NCBI GenBank assembly: GCA_903826635.1
Contig: CAIKFI010000064.1
Span: forward strand, 1-33,236
Reading direction: 5' to 3'
Length of the DNA: 33,236 bases
Source: an uncultured Spartobacteria bacterium
Lineage (GTDB): Bacteria; Verrucomicrobiota; Verrucomicrobiia; Chthoniobacterales; UBA6821
Shown here: positions 1-8,199 of the stretch, piece by piece
How the letters are laid out: each line of letters opens with the position of its first letter
Position numbering within the stretch: position 1 is the stretch's first letter
Program-made: the position numbers and the translations under genes
Notes under the pieces: model-generated
What the model was told of the DNA's origin: nothing
The model's input: the letters and a program-made list of their open reading frames with translations, nothing else
The model's database searches: none

Positions 1-63
1 CTTTTTTATTCGCAAAAAAACAGCCTGCCAGAAAAGGCCTTGATCCCATCCGTCGAATCGGAC

Positions 64-1128
64 ATGGATTGTCCCATGCCAAGCCGCATTGCAAAACGGA
101 TCCCATCAGTAAGTGTTGTTTCTAAGAGAGGGGATGCAGGTTCTCACAAGGAGAAGGGCCGATCGGCCCGCCTTCCCCTCTACCGGATCATGCAGATCCA
201 CCAATTGCTCCAACTCAAGGAGTATCCGAACTGCCAGGCCCTCTCCCGTGATTTTGAGGTTTCTTACAAGACCGTCCAGCGCGACATCGACTTCATGCGC
301 GATCAGTTGAGGCTTCCGATTGACTACGACACGGTTAGGCACGGATTCCGGTATACCCGTGAAGTGAAGAATCTCCCCTCACTCTCGTTGCAGGAGGGAG
401 AGGTTGTCGCCCTCCTAGTGGCCCAGAAAGCGGCGGAGCAGTACCGGGGAACCCCGTTTGAAAAGTCCTTAAAGTCGGCCTTCACCAAGTTGGTTGAGGG
501 GCTTCCCTCCCGATCCGAGATTTCCCTGCAGGATTTGAGCCAAGCTCTCTCCTTTCGCCCCTCGGGGCCACCCGCTGATGACCTTCACTCCTTCCAGACG
601 CTTAGTTCCGCACTGCTTGCCTCCCAAGAAGTCGCCTTTCTTTACCTCAAGCCGGGGGATGGCCTGAAGAACGAACGAAGGATTCAGCCTTACCATCTGG
701 GTTGTATCGCAGGACAATGGTATCTCATCGGTCTTGATCTGGCCCGCAAGGCGGTCCGGACTTTTGCCCTTGCCCGCATCTCGAAACCCAAGAACCTGAA
801 CCGCCGTTTCGTGAGGCCGAAGGACTTCTCTCTGGATGAACTTCTTGGGGAGAGTTTTTCCGTCTTTGAGTCCAAGCAGGCCCAAAAGGTAAGGATCCTC
901 CTGGATCCGATTGCAACCGCTTTGGCCTCCGAGCGCCGGTGGCATCCCTCCCAGAAGATATCGCTTCGCAAGGATGGAAGGGGTGAACTTTCGCTCATGG
1001 TCGGCCTTGCTCCCGATTTGGAATCGTGGATTCTCGGTTGGGGGCCAAGGGCCGAGGTCCTGGCGCCTGCAGTCCTCCGTCGCAGTATCGGAGCCGCCCT
1101 CAAAAAGGCGGCTCTGCAATACCGCTGA
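64..1128 (+). CDS. WYL-domain transcriptional regulator (YafY/PafBC-like)
   Basis: A DNA-binding regulator with a sensory WYL domain. An N-terminal winged helix-turn-helix lies at about residues 35-95 and includes the recognition-helix pattern VSYKTVQRDIDFMR. A long linker follows, then the WYL domain with its namesake tripeptide in GQWYLIGLD, and a C-terminal WCX-like extension. WYL proteins usually sense a nucleic acid or small ligand and often control stress, DNA-damage or defence genes; the target here is unknown. The frame is open to the left window edge. TTG 40, ATG 64 and ATG 76 are possible starts, and none has a clear Shine-Dalgarno sequence. I chose ATG 64, but 30 or so residues before the HTH have no counterpart in a typical family member. 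It stands alone and points toward the toxin-antitoxin islet. An 8-bp perfect hairpin (1091-1114) sits in its last codons. Confidence 0.85.
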   Translation: MDCPMPSRIAKRIPSVSVVSKRGDAGSHKEKGRSARLPLYRIMQIHQLLQLKEYPNCQALSRDFEVSYKTVQRDIDFMRDQLRLPIDYDTVRHGFRYTREVKNLPSLSLQEGEVVALLVAQKAAEQYRGTPFEKSLKSAFTKLVEGLPSRSEISLQDLSQALSFRPSGPPADDLHSFQTLSSALLASQEVAFLYLKPGDGLKNERRIQPYHLGCIAGQWYLIGLDLARKAVRTFALARISKPKNLNRRFVRPKDFSLDELLGESFSVFESKQAQKVRILLDPIATALASERRWHPSQKISLRKDGRGELSLMVGLAPDLESWILGWGPRAEVLAPAVLRRSIGAALKKAALQYR

Positions 1129-1186
1129 GCTGATAGGGCTCTAGGTTTTTACAACACTGATCAATTCCTGACTCCCTGATTGAAAA

Positions 1187-1387
1187 TCAGATCTTGCCGG
1201 TGGCAATGATCTCTTTGGCCTTGGCAAGCGCCGATGAAAGACCGGAGGCATCGCGGCCCCCGCCTCGAACGCTGTCAGGTTTGCCGTCACCCTTGCCCCC
1301 TACGAGGGGAGCCACTGCAGAGATCAGCTTGCCAGCCGGAACGCTACCCTGATGGGCTTGGCCGACAACAGCGGCCAATGAAACCGC
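1187..1387 (-). pseudogene. alaS 3'-end fragment (displaced or duplicated copy)
   Basis: About 201 bases nearly identical to the last 201 bases of intact alaS (2491-2691), in the same orientation and including the stop codon. I count about six or seven mismatches by eye. The encoded peptide matches the last 60-odd residues of the C-terminal (C-Ala/DHHA1) region, with changes such as G to D, A to V and V to I. It lacks the catalytic and editing domains and has no start of its own, so it cannot be a working synthetase. The match ends sharply at the shared bases GAAACCGC. Just outside the stop codon both copies carry a similar small hairpin (CTGAT-A/T-rich-ATCAG). It is read as one of two direct repeats that bracket the toxin-antitoxin operon. 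Confidence 0.9.
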
Positions 1388-1421
1388 GCTACCTCATAGG
1401 TTTCCACTGGTCTTGACCTAC

Positions 1422-1440
1422 TGGTGTCAATATGGCACCA
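1422..1440. promoter_or_regulatory. Imperfect palindrome at the toxin-antitoxin start, likely autoregulatory operator
   Basis: TGGTGTCAATATGGCACCA matches its reverse complement at 15 of 19 positions, with half-sites TGGTGnCA and TGnCACCA. A TTGACC box (1413-1418) lies just upstream. Ribbon-helix-helix antitoxins of the TacA type bind such palindromes over their own promoter and repress it together with the toxin. Its position supports the ATG at 1447, not the ATG at 1432 inside the palindrome, as the antitoxin start. The operator role is inferred from position and symmetry only. Confidence 0.5.
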
Positions 1441-1446
1441 TTAGGT

Positions 1447-1737
1447 ATGCAACAAATCCTCGAAGAGCCGCGCGCACGGATTACTGCGCGAATCTCGGAA
1501 AGCATGCGCTCAACCATGGAGCAGGCCGCCGAACTGATGGGGGCGACTCTCAATCAGTTTGTCGTTCAGATTGCCTACCTCGAAGCGCAGCGTGTGATCG
1601 AAAGAGAATCCCTCATCCGTCTCTCTCAGAGGGATGCCCGGAAAGTCCTCTCCCTGCTCGATACCCCTCCTAAGCCCAACAAGCATCTGAAGAATGCGGT
1701 GAAGGAGTTCAAGGGATCCGTGCGTGCACAAGATTGA
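1447..1737 (+). CDS. DUF1778 ribbon-helix-helix antitoxin (TacA-like)
   Basis: Antitoxin of a type II toxin-antitoxin pair. It should bind and neutralise the GNAT toxin encoded next to it and repress the operon. The N-terminal part (RITARISESM...) has the beta strand and two helices of a DUF1778 ribbon-helix-helix fold. The C-terminal tail (about residues 60-96) is lysine- and proline-rich, as expected for the toxin-neutralising segment. The length, about 96 residues, is usual for the family. An in-frame ATG at 1432 would add five residues but lies inside the palindrome at 1422-1440. The toxin gene overlaps its last 14 bases, which indicates translational coupling. The operon lies between two copies of the alaS 3' end, suggesting acquisition by transfer. 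Confidence 0.88.
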   Translation: MQQILEEPRARITARISESMRSTMEQAAELMGATLNQFVVQIAYLEAQRVIERESLIRLSQRDARKVLSLLDTPPKPNKHLKNAVKEFKGSVRAQD

Positions 1738-2242
1738 GCTCCTCTCCAAGCAGCATGATCGCGAACAGTTCGACTGTGGTAGCGAACCGCTGAATCTGTT
1801 TCTCCGACAAACCGCAAGGCAACACGCCGACCGCGGGATCTCTAGGACATTCGTTCTCTTGCATGATGGGAAGGATTTACAGATGCAGATCCTCGGGTAT
1901 TTCTCGCTGAATCTCTGCCAACTGAAAGCCGAGTCCCTTACTCCCAAGGAGGCAAAAAAGCTTCCGAGGAATGTTGCTGGAGTCAGGCTTGGGCGATTGG
2001 CAGTGTCAATGAATCATCAGGGAAAGGGGCTGGGGAGGATCTTACTGGTGGCAGCGATGGAGAAATTCTTGGAGATTCACAATGCGGCTGGAGGAATCGG
2101 ACTCTTTGTGGATGCCAAGGACCCGAGTGCCAAACGCTACTACGAACAGTTCGGATTTGTGCCGATGCCGTCCAATGAGTTGGAACTCTTTCTGCCGGTC
2201 AAAACGATTCAGGAAGCCATGGGAATGACGGAGAAACGCTGA
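1724..2242 (+). CDS. GNAT-family acetyltransferase toxin (TacT-like)
   Basis: Toxin partner of the DUF1778 antitoxin. Toxins of this family (TacT, AtaT, ItaT) acetylate the amino group of aminoacyl-tRNAs and stop translation. The protein has 172 residues. It shows the opening DCGSEPLNLFL pattern usual in these toxins, GRLAV followed by the acetyl-CoA loop QGKGLG (99-104), and RYYEQFGF (138-145) with the expected catalytic tyrosine at 139 or 140. The start is GTG 1724, within the antitoxin gene, with a GAAGGAG stretch about 17 bases upstream. Which tRNA it acts on cannot be read from the sequence. Its position beside a duplicated alaS end may be coincidence. Confidence 0.9.
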   Translation: MHKIELLSKQHDREQFDCGSEPLNLFLRQTARQHADRGISRTFVLLHDGKDLQMQILGYFSLNLCQLKAESLTPKEAKKLPRNVAGVRLGRLAVSMNHQGKGLGRILLVAAMEKFLEIHNAAGGIGLFVDAKDPSAKRYYEQFGFVPMPSNELELFLPVKTIQEAMGMTEKR

Positions 2243-2490
2243 TTCAATTGCTATTAAGGGATTTAAACGCCTCTTTTTTCCTAAATTCCGGATTCGAAAT
2301 ACTCTTCAGCTTTTGCTTGCTCGGCCGTTGCTTTGCATCCGTTACGGCAACGCCTCCGCGCGATATTCTTCGGTTCGAGATTTTCCTGAGTTGACGGCAC
2401 CTTGCTCTTGCAAAGCAGTGCCACCCTGTGGGCTGCGACTGCCTCGCAGTCTTACGCGCCGCTTCTCAGAGGCTTGTTTCCTGATAAAAA
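2243..2490. other. Non-coding right arm of the islet, with hairpins
   Basis: 248 bases between the toxin stop and the alaS stop with no convincing reading frame. It holds a perfect 6-bp stem with a 3-base loop (GACTGC-ctc-GCAGTC, 2437-2451) within GC-rich sequence, and the small hairpin CTGAT-aaaa-ATCAG (2481-2494) at the alaS stop. These could end alaS transcription on the minus strand, though no strong T-run follows. No integrase, transposase or tRNA is seen. Confidence 0.4.
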
Positions 2491-2691
2491 TCAGATCTTG
2501 CCGGTGGCAATGACCTCTTTGGCCTTGGCAAGCGCCGATGAAAGACCGGAGGCATCGCGGCCCCCGCCTCGAGCGCTGTCAGGTTTTCCGCCACCCTTGC
2601 CCCCTACGAGGGGAGCCACTGCAGAGATCAGCTTGCCAGCAGGAACGCTACCCTGATGGGCTTGGCCGACAACAGCGGCCAGTGAAACCGC
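2491..2691 (-). repeat. Direct repeat copy B (3' end of intact alaS)
   Basis: Partner of the copy at 1187-1387, offset by 1304 bases and in the same orientation. It forms the functional end of alaS, about the last 66 codons. Homology stops at 2691 with the bases AAACCGC. Recombination between the copies would remove the toxin-antitoxin operon and leave an intact alaS. Confidence 0.9.
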
Positions 2692-5202
2692 TCCTTCGAC
2701 AACTCCTGCAAGGAAGATGATGCCGTCGAAGCTCCCCTTCAGCGCATCCGCAGCGGCTTGAAGTTTGTTGCCGTCAGCGCCCGGAATTTCCTCCACGATC
2801 GAAGGAATCGCACCCGCGGTTGCTTTGGTCAGGAGATCCTTCGCCAGAGATGCAGCCTCGCGCTGGCGGAAGGCTTCCAGTTCCTTCTCCAGCTCCTTCT
2901 GGCGTGCCAAGGTGACATCAAGCTTCTTCTCAATCTCGGTCAGAGGTGACCCCAGGCGTGTCGCGATGATCTGGAGACGATCGGCATCGCTTCTGGAGGC
3001 AATACGAGCTTCGTGACCGGCAACCGCCTCGATCCTGCGGACTCCTGCGGCTACGGCGGCTTCGCTCACGATGCGGAAGGAGCCAATCTCGCCGGTTCCT
3101 CGGACGTGTGTTCCGCCACAGAGTTCCATGGAGTAGCCGTCGAGGGATCGGGGCGCGCCACCGATCTGAACCACACGAACGATGTCTCCATACTTGTCTC
3201 CGAAGAATTGCAGAATGCCCGAACGGCCCTTCACCTCCGTATAAGGCATTTCCTGCCAGCTCACGGAGGAGTTCTCAAGGATGCGCTCATTCACCAAGTG
3301 TTCCACCCGTGACACCTGCTCCGGACTCAAGGCACCACTGGAAAAATCGAAGGTGAGCTTATCCGCCCCGACAAAGGAGCCTTTTTGGGAAATGGTTTCC
3401 CCCAGGGTCTCGCGAAGCGCCCAATGGAGAAGATGGGTGACGGTGTGGTGGCGTTGAATGGCTGATCGGCGGTCGAGATCCAGAGTGAGCCTGACGGGGG
3501 AACCGAGAAGAGGGGCTTCCTCTCCGTCGGTTAATTCGATGAAGTGGAGCCAGGTGAGGCCGTTCTTCTGCGTGTCGATAATCCTCCAGAGGGAACCGCC
3601 GGCATTCAGGGAACCGCTATCGCCCACCTGTCCTCCCATCTCGGCATAACAGACGGAACGATCTAGAATCACTGCTGTTCGATCCTTGATCTGAACGACC
3701 TCCAGAACGGAGGCCTCCGTCTCCGTGGAATCAAACCCCGTGAAGGCCGTGGGCGTCGTTGTCTCAAGTGAGGAGACGCTGATGATCTCATTTTTCTGGG
3801 CGGCACGGGCCCTCGAACGTTGTTGGTCCATGAGGACCTCGAATCCTGGTTGATCAACGGAGAGACTTCTCTCACGGGCAAGAAGTTCGGTCAGATCGAG
3901 GGGGAAGCCCTGCTCGTCGTAGAGACGGAATGCCACCTCCGCCGAGATTCCTTTACCCTTGGCCGCCTCGGTCTCGAAGAGGGCAAGTCCCTTGTCGAGA
4001 GTCTTGTGAAAGGCCTCCTCCTCGCGCTTGAGGGTCTCCGTGATCAGATCCTGCTTCGTGCGAACTTCAGAGAACGCATCGCCCATGACGGATGCAAGAA
4101 CGGGGGTGAGTTTATGCAGGAAAGGGCCGGTGAATCCGAGTGTGCGTCCATAGCGCACGGCACGTCGCAGGATCCGGCGGAGCACGTAGTGGCGCTCGGC
4201 ATTGCCGGGCTGGATACCATCCGCAATTGCAAATCCTAGGGTGCGCAGGTGATCCGCGATGACACGGAAGGCGATGTCATCCTTCTCCTGATCCGTCACG
4301 GGCGCCATGGCCCCGTCACCCGATGGCTGAGGAAGGGTCGAGCCATAGGCGCGGCCGCAAAGAGCACCGATCGCGGCAAAGATGGGACGGAAGAGATCGG
4401 TCTCGTAGTTGGAGATCACGACATTACTGAATTCCGTGAATCCCTTGGTACATTGGATCACTGAACAGACGCGCTCGAATCCCATACCTGTGTCCACATG
4501 GCAGGCGGGGAGGGGTACGAAGGATCCATCGGGGTTGGCGTTAAACTGGATGAAGACGAGATTCCAGATCTCGATGCACTCAGCGCTTCCTTTGTTCACA
4601 AGGGCACCCTTGGTATCACCTGCCGGAGTCAGATCGATATGCAACTCGGAGCAGGGGCCGCAGGGCCCTGTCTCACCCATCATCCAGAAATTATCCTTCC
4701 GATTGCCGGGGACGACATGGATGGCGGGGTCGAGTCCCTTGGAGCGGAAAAGCTTGGACCATAGTTCGTGAGCCTCGTTATCAAAGGATGCGGGATCACC
4801 TTCCGCCGGCCTGTAGACCGTTGCGTAGAGGCGCTCTGCAGGAAATTTCCAACGTTCAACGAGCAACTCCCAGGCCCAGTTGATGGCCTCGCGTTTGAAA
4901 TAATCGCCGAAAGACCAGTTTCCCAGCATCTCGAAGAATGTGTGGTGGTAGGTGTCGAGACCGACATCCTCAAGATCGTTATGCTTACCTCCGGCACGGA
5001 TGCACTTCTGCGTGTCTGCGGCACGAGCAGGTGAATAGGGGCAGGGGGTCGTGCCGAGAAAGATCGGCACGAATTGGTTCATCCCCGCATTCGTGAAGAG
5101 CAGGTTCGGTGAGTCGGGCAATAGGCTCGAAGAGGGGACGATCGTGTGGTCCTTGCCACGGAAAAAATCTAGGAATGAGCGGCGGATCTCGCTGGAGGTC
5201 AT
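2491..5202 (-). CDS. alaS: Alanine--tRNA ligase
   Basis: Charges tRNA-Ala with alanine in the cytoplasm and edits mischarged Ser/Gly-tRNA-Ala. At 903 residues it is full length. The class II catalytic domain includes LLFTNAGMNQF and the HHTFFEMLGNWSFGDYFK segment (about 86-103). The editing domain has HHTVTHLLH (585-593) and CGGTH (695-699), which supply the zinc ligands. A coiled coil and a glycine-rich C-Ala domain (GGKGGGKPD) follow. The start MTSSEIRRSF is the normal family start. It lies 67 bases after the DUF4340 gene on the same strand and may be read from that cluster or from its own promoter in the gap. Its last 201 bases are duplicated at 1187-1387, beyond the toxin-antitoxin operon. 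Confidence 0.98.
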   Translation of the reverse strand: MTSSEIRRSFLDFFRGKDHTIVPSSSLLPDSPNLLFTNAGMNQFVPIFLGTTPCPYSPARAADTQKCIRAGGKHNDLEDVGLDTYHHTFFEMLGNWSFGDYFKREAINWAWELLVERWKFPAERLYATVYRPAEGDPASFDNEAHELWSKLFRSKGLDPAIHVVPGNRKDNFWMMGETGPCGPCSELHIDLTPAGDTKGALVNKGSAECIEIWNLVFIQFNANPDGSFVPLPACHVDTGMGFERVCSVIQCTKGFTEFSNVVISNYETDLFRPIFAAIGALCGRAYGSTLPQPSGDGAMAPVTDQEKDDIAFRVIADHLRTLGFAIADGIQPGNAERHYVLRRILRRAVRYGRTLGFTGPFLHKLTPVLASVMGDAFSEVRTKQDLITETLKREEEAFHKTLDKGLALFETEAAKGKGISAEVAFRLYDEQGFPLDLTELLARERSLSVDQPGFEVLMDQQRSRARAAQKNEIISVSSLETTTPTAFTGFDSTETEASVLEVVQIKDRTAVILDRSVCYAEMGGQVGDSGSLNAGGSLWRIIDTQKNGLTWLHFIELTDGEEAPLLGSPVRLTLDLDRRSAIQRHHTVTHLLHWALRETLGETISQKGSFVGADKLTFDFSSGALSPEQVSRVEHLVNERILENSSVSWQEMPYTEVKGRSGILQFFGDKYGDIVRVVQIGGAPRSLDGYSMELCGGTHVRGTGEIGSFRIVSEAAVAAGVRRIEAVAGHEARIASRSDADRLQIIATRLGSPLTEIEKKLDVTLARQKELEKELEAFRQREAASLAKDLLTKATAGAIPSIVEEIPGADGNKLQAAADALKGSFDGIIFLAGVVEGAVSLAAVVGQAHQGSVPAGKLISAVAPLVGGKGGGKPDSARGGGRDASGLSSALAKAKEVIATGKI

Positions 5203-5269
5203 GGGCGGTAAAGATTAGTGGATGAATGCCGAACGCTGAAGGGCAAAATGAATCCTAGGATCGGTTGGG

Positions 5270-6676
5270 TCACTTTGCCGTTGATGGGGTCTTAAAAAAG
5301 GGTTCCTTGGTGAGTTCTTGAAGGATCTCCTCCAAGGGATGCTCCGGAACGATCATCAGGTCACTGGAGTCACCTTCCCGGAGAGCGATCACACCTTTGT
5401 TGGGAGCACTGAATGTGTAGGACACAAGGGGATATTCGCCGGCACTCTCCTCAGCCGTGTTCTCGGAGAGGCGCGCAGAAAATCGGAGGGAAGTGGTCTC
5501 TTGATCCATGCGATAAAATGTCAACCGTTCGGGTGTGGCCGGCTCAAAATTCTCAACTTTAATACTTTTCAGTTTGTCAAAGCATGCCCTGACATTTTCA
5601 CCCGGCAGGATGGTATTGTTTGATGGAAGGGCAGCATCGATCACCCAATCCTCAGTGCCCGATTTCCGGAGGAAACGCTGGGCAGTGCCTCCGGCTTTAT
5701 GATCCGAGGAATCAATGCAATCAACCGAATCAAAATCAACCGGCTTGAGCGAGTGTGATCGGAGGGATCGAGGAGTTACGTCGATAACGGGAGAAAGTCC
5801 CTTGATGATGGCGATGCCGTGCCGATCACTGCATCCGACATAAGAACACTCGGGAGAGGTGGGGACTGGATTTCCAATCGAGATGATCAACGGATTGGTT
5901 GCTCCCTCGGAGAAGAGGGAAAAAATAGCACGGGGTGATTGTAGTCCAACTGACGAGGGATCGCTTCTCTCCGGCATCCATTGCTGGATCTGGGCCGAGA
6001 GCAGGGGAGTGATCCACTCGGAGAGGGCGATCGGATCGGCCTGCGCTGAGAGGGGACTCTCTATCTTCCAGCCCGAGGGGCCTTTTTTTAGGATCAGCTT
6101 CTCGATGTTGCCAGCTTTGGAGAGTGAGATCCCAGTCAAATGATCCATTGTGATCGGGGTCAGGCGCGGGTTCCTGAAGTCTTCAGATGAATGGAAGGCC
6201 AGCTTGGAGAGTTGATCCGGGATCAGGTAGACATCACCGCCGCCGAGTCGGGCATAGAGAAATCCCGGCGCCGCACCCTGAGCGCCGAAATCAATCCTCT
6301 CCGAGGCCCCGCTTCCAATGGTCAGGGAGCGTTTTGGTTGCTTCAACTCCAGTTGAGCAAGGCTCACGGCTCCCTTGAGTTCGCTTGCCTTGAGAATGTC
6401 GGTCGGTTTTGTCGAGGAAGCGGTCTCAAGAAGGGAGTGAATGAGATGAGGATCGGCCGGTTCGGAAAGATCTCCCCGCAAGCACCAGACTCCCTCTTTT
6501 TTCACAAGCGAAAGGAGTGAAGCTCCCTCTCGGATATCAATCCTTTGAGCCTGGGCAGGATCAAAGGTGAGAAGTGGTTCCTGGGCCGAACGGGTCTGCT
6601 TTTTTTGAGAAAAAAGGAGAAAGCTTGCGGCCAGTGCTGCGACACATACCAGAACAAGGGTTCCTCTCCAACTCAT
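5270..6676 (-). CDS. DUF4340 domain-containing membrane-anchored protein
   Basis: A 468-residue protein with one N-terminal membrane segment (about residues 5-22, LVLVCVAALAASFLLF) followed by a large presumably periplasmic part. That part has the repeating beta-rich pattern of DUF4340 (for example LSLVKKEGVWCLRG, then FRNPRLTPI). DUF4340 proteins are found beside GldA/F/G-type ABC exporters in many bacteria; their biochemical role is not established. The start at 6676 overlaps the stop of the GldG-like gene in an ATGA arrangement, so the two are translationally coupled. An upstream in-frame start at 6691 is possible but less likely. It is the last gene of the ABC cluster before alaS. Confidence 0.85.
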   Translation of the reverse strand: MSWRGTLVLVCVAALAASFLLFSQKKQTRSAQEPLLTFDPAQAQRIDIREGASLLSLVKKEGVWCLRGDLSEPADPHLIHSLLETASSTKPTDILKASELKGAVSLAQLELKQPKRSLTIGSGASERIDFGAQGAAPGFLYARLGGGDVYLIPDQLSKLAFHSSEDFRNPRLTPITMDHLTGISLSKAGNIEKLILKKGPSGWKIESPLSAQADPIALSEWITPLLSAQIQQWMPERSDPSSVGLQSPRAIFSLFSEGATNPLIISIGNPVPTSPECSYVGCSDRHGIAIIKGLSPVIDVTPRSLRSHSLKPVDFDSVDCIDSSDHKAGGTAQRFLRKSGTEDWVIDAALPSNNTILPGENVRACFDKLKSIKVENFEPATPERLTFYRMDQETTSLRFSARLSENTAEESAGEYPLVSYTFSAPNKGVIALREGDSSDLMIVPEHPLEEILQELTKEPFFKTPSTAK

Positions 6677-8175
6677 CGTCTGCGCCTCCAAAGCACCAAT
6701 CCACCCAGCAATGCCGAGGCCAGTGGAACGGCAACCGTCGTCCAGAGCGCCAGGAATCGGACCTGTTGCTCGTCCAGATTCAACGTGAAAAATTCCTTGG
6801 TCTTCGGGGTTGTTCCGACAAGTCGCGTGCGGTCGATCAGCGTATTCACGGCGCTCGAGAAAAAATCGAGTCCCGTCCCCCCCAAAAATTTGTCTTTCAG
6901 AAATTCGGAATTCCCCACCACGACCATCCGTGACGACCCCATTGAGATCCTGTCATCATGAATCCCTCCCAGATCGGTCAGTGCGGCGATGACCACGGGG
7001 AAGAATTTATCCTTCACAGGGTCAAAGTGAACCCCGTTGCCATCCGTATTTGCGTAATAGGAACAACCGCGGAAGCCGTGGATCGCGCGTATCAGCGGAC
7101 GTGTGGCCCCGGGGTGTTCGGGTGAGAGTCGCGGTGCCAGCGAGCGGGTGTTGCCGGCAAGAAGCACATTCAGTCCGACCAACCTAGAGGTGATTTCGGA
7201 ATCGGCAAAAAACTCCCCGGTGACATCCCTTAGAATCCCCATGCTGTTGCCCAGATTGATTAACCTTAGAACCCTGTCGTTTTTCGGGGTAATACCCGCC
7301 TCGGACAGGAATGAGTCGAGTGCCGGGGTCTCTCCCGTGGGATCAAGCAGGACCATCAGGTGGCCGCCTGCATTCCAATAGGCTTGCAGGGCACGTAATT
7401 CCGGTTCGGTCAAATCAAAATGAGGACCGGCGATCAACACCATGGCTGCATCCGCCGGGATCGAGGGAAGTCCCTGGGCTGACTGCGAGAGATTCAACGG
7501 GGCGACGGCGATATTCTGCCGCTTCAAATTCTGGCCCACGAGTTCGAGGGGTGGCAGGCCCGGAAACCCTTCCCCATGACCCTGAAGCACGTAGACCTTT
7601 TTGTTAAGCTTTGGCTCGATGAGTCCGATCAGAACGGATGTCAGAACCTGCTCCCCCCGAAAGGCAACCAGACGGGGCGGTTCCCCGAATTTTGTCGGGG
7701 CCGTGTCGTATTCCCCCATCTCCGGAACAGGGATCAGACTGCTTCGCCCGCCATATTCGACAATCAGCACGTTCTCCTCTCCCGAGAACTTGTATCGCGA
7801 CTGGATTTCCCTTGCGCGAGCTGGATCCTTGAGCGGGTCGATTCGATCGACCGAGAGATTCCTGAAGTGGTGGGCGTAGAACTGGAATTCCCGCAGCATC
7901 GCCATGATGTCACCATAAAGTTCTGAACCGGTGGCGAGTGAGGAGGGGGAGAAATAGACGGTAATCTTCACCGGTGAGGCGAGATTCCACATCGTCTCCT
8001 TCGATTGATTGGAAAGTTCGAATTTCCTGGAACGACTGCAATCAAAACGTCGGTAGTGGTTGAACGACCAGCAAAGAAGGGTCACGGTGACCACTAGGGC
8101 CGCAAGGATTTGCAGGCTCACGCGAAGACGGACTGTCCTCAGGTTGAGGGGTCTCTCTTTACGCAGAGTTTTCAT
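6673..8175 (-). CDS. GldG-like ABC transporter auxiliary protein
   Basis: A 500-residue membrane protein of the GldG / ABC_transp_aux type. It has an N-terminal membrane helix (about residues 23-43) and a long extracytoplasmic region, including the KITVYFSPSS and FYAHHFRNLSVDRIDP segments typical of the family and the DVRIAGPH-like IAGPHFDLTEPE stretch. It ends with a C-terminal helix and the tail LVLWRRRR. In Bacteroidota, GldA, GldF and GldG are needed for gliding. In other phyla similar clusters are present in non-gliding cells and their substrate is unknown. It lies 24 bases after the permease gene and overlaps the DUF4340 gene by 4 bases. Confidence 0.87.
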   Translation of the reverse strand: MKTLRKERPLNLRTVRLRVSLQILAALVVTVTLLCWSFNHYRRFDCSRSRKFELSNQSKETMWNLASPVKITVYFSPSSLATGSELYGDIMAMLREFQFYAHHFRNLSVDRIDPLKDPARAREIQSRYKFSGEENVLIVEYGGRSSLIPVPEMGEYDTAPTKFGEPPRLVAFRGEQVLTSVLIGLIEPKLNKKVYVLQGHGEGFPGLPPLELVGQNLKRQNIAVAPLNLSQSAQGLPSIPADAAMVLIAGPHFDLTEPELRALQAYWNAGGHLMVLLDPTGETPALDSFLSEAGITPKNDRVLRLINLGNSMGILRDVTGEFFADSEITSRLVGLNVLLAGNTRSLAPRLSPEHPGATRPLIRAIHGFRGCSYYANTDGNGVHFDPVKDKFFPVVIAALTDLGGIHDDRISMGSSRMVVVGNSEFLKDKFLGGTGLDFFSSAVNTLIDRTRLVGTTPKTKEFFTLNLDEQQVRFLALWTTVAVPLASALLGGLVLWRRRR

Positions 8176-8199
8176 GGCTTTCCCTGGGTATTAAAAGCG

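Noticed and set aside
1091-1114. Perfect 8-bp hairpin GAGCCGCC/GGCGGCTC near the WYL gene end
   Set aside because: Lies within the coding region and has no T-run after it, so it is not called a terminator.
469-1119. Long minus-strand frame opposite the WYL regulator
   Set aside because: A shadow of the coding strand with no recognisable protein features.
1127-1150. Small stem GAGC/GCTC followed by five Ts after the WYL gene
   Set aside because: The stem is only four to five base pairs; too weak to call.
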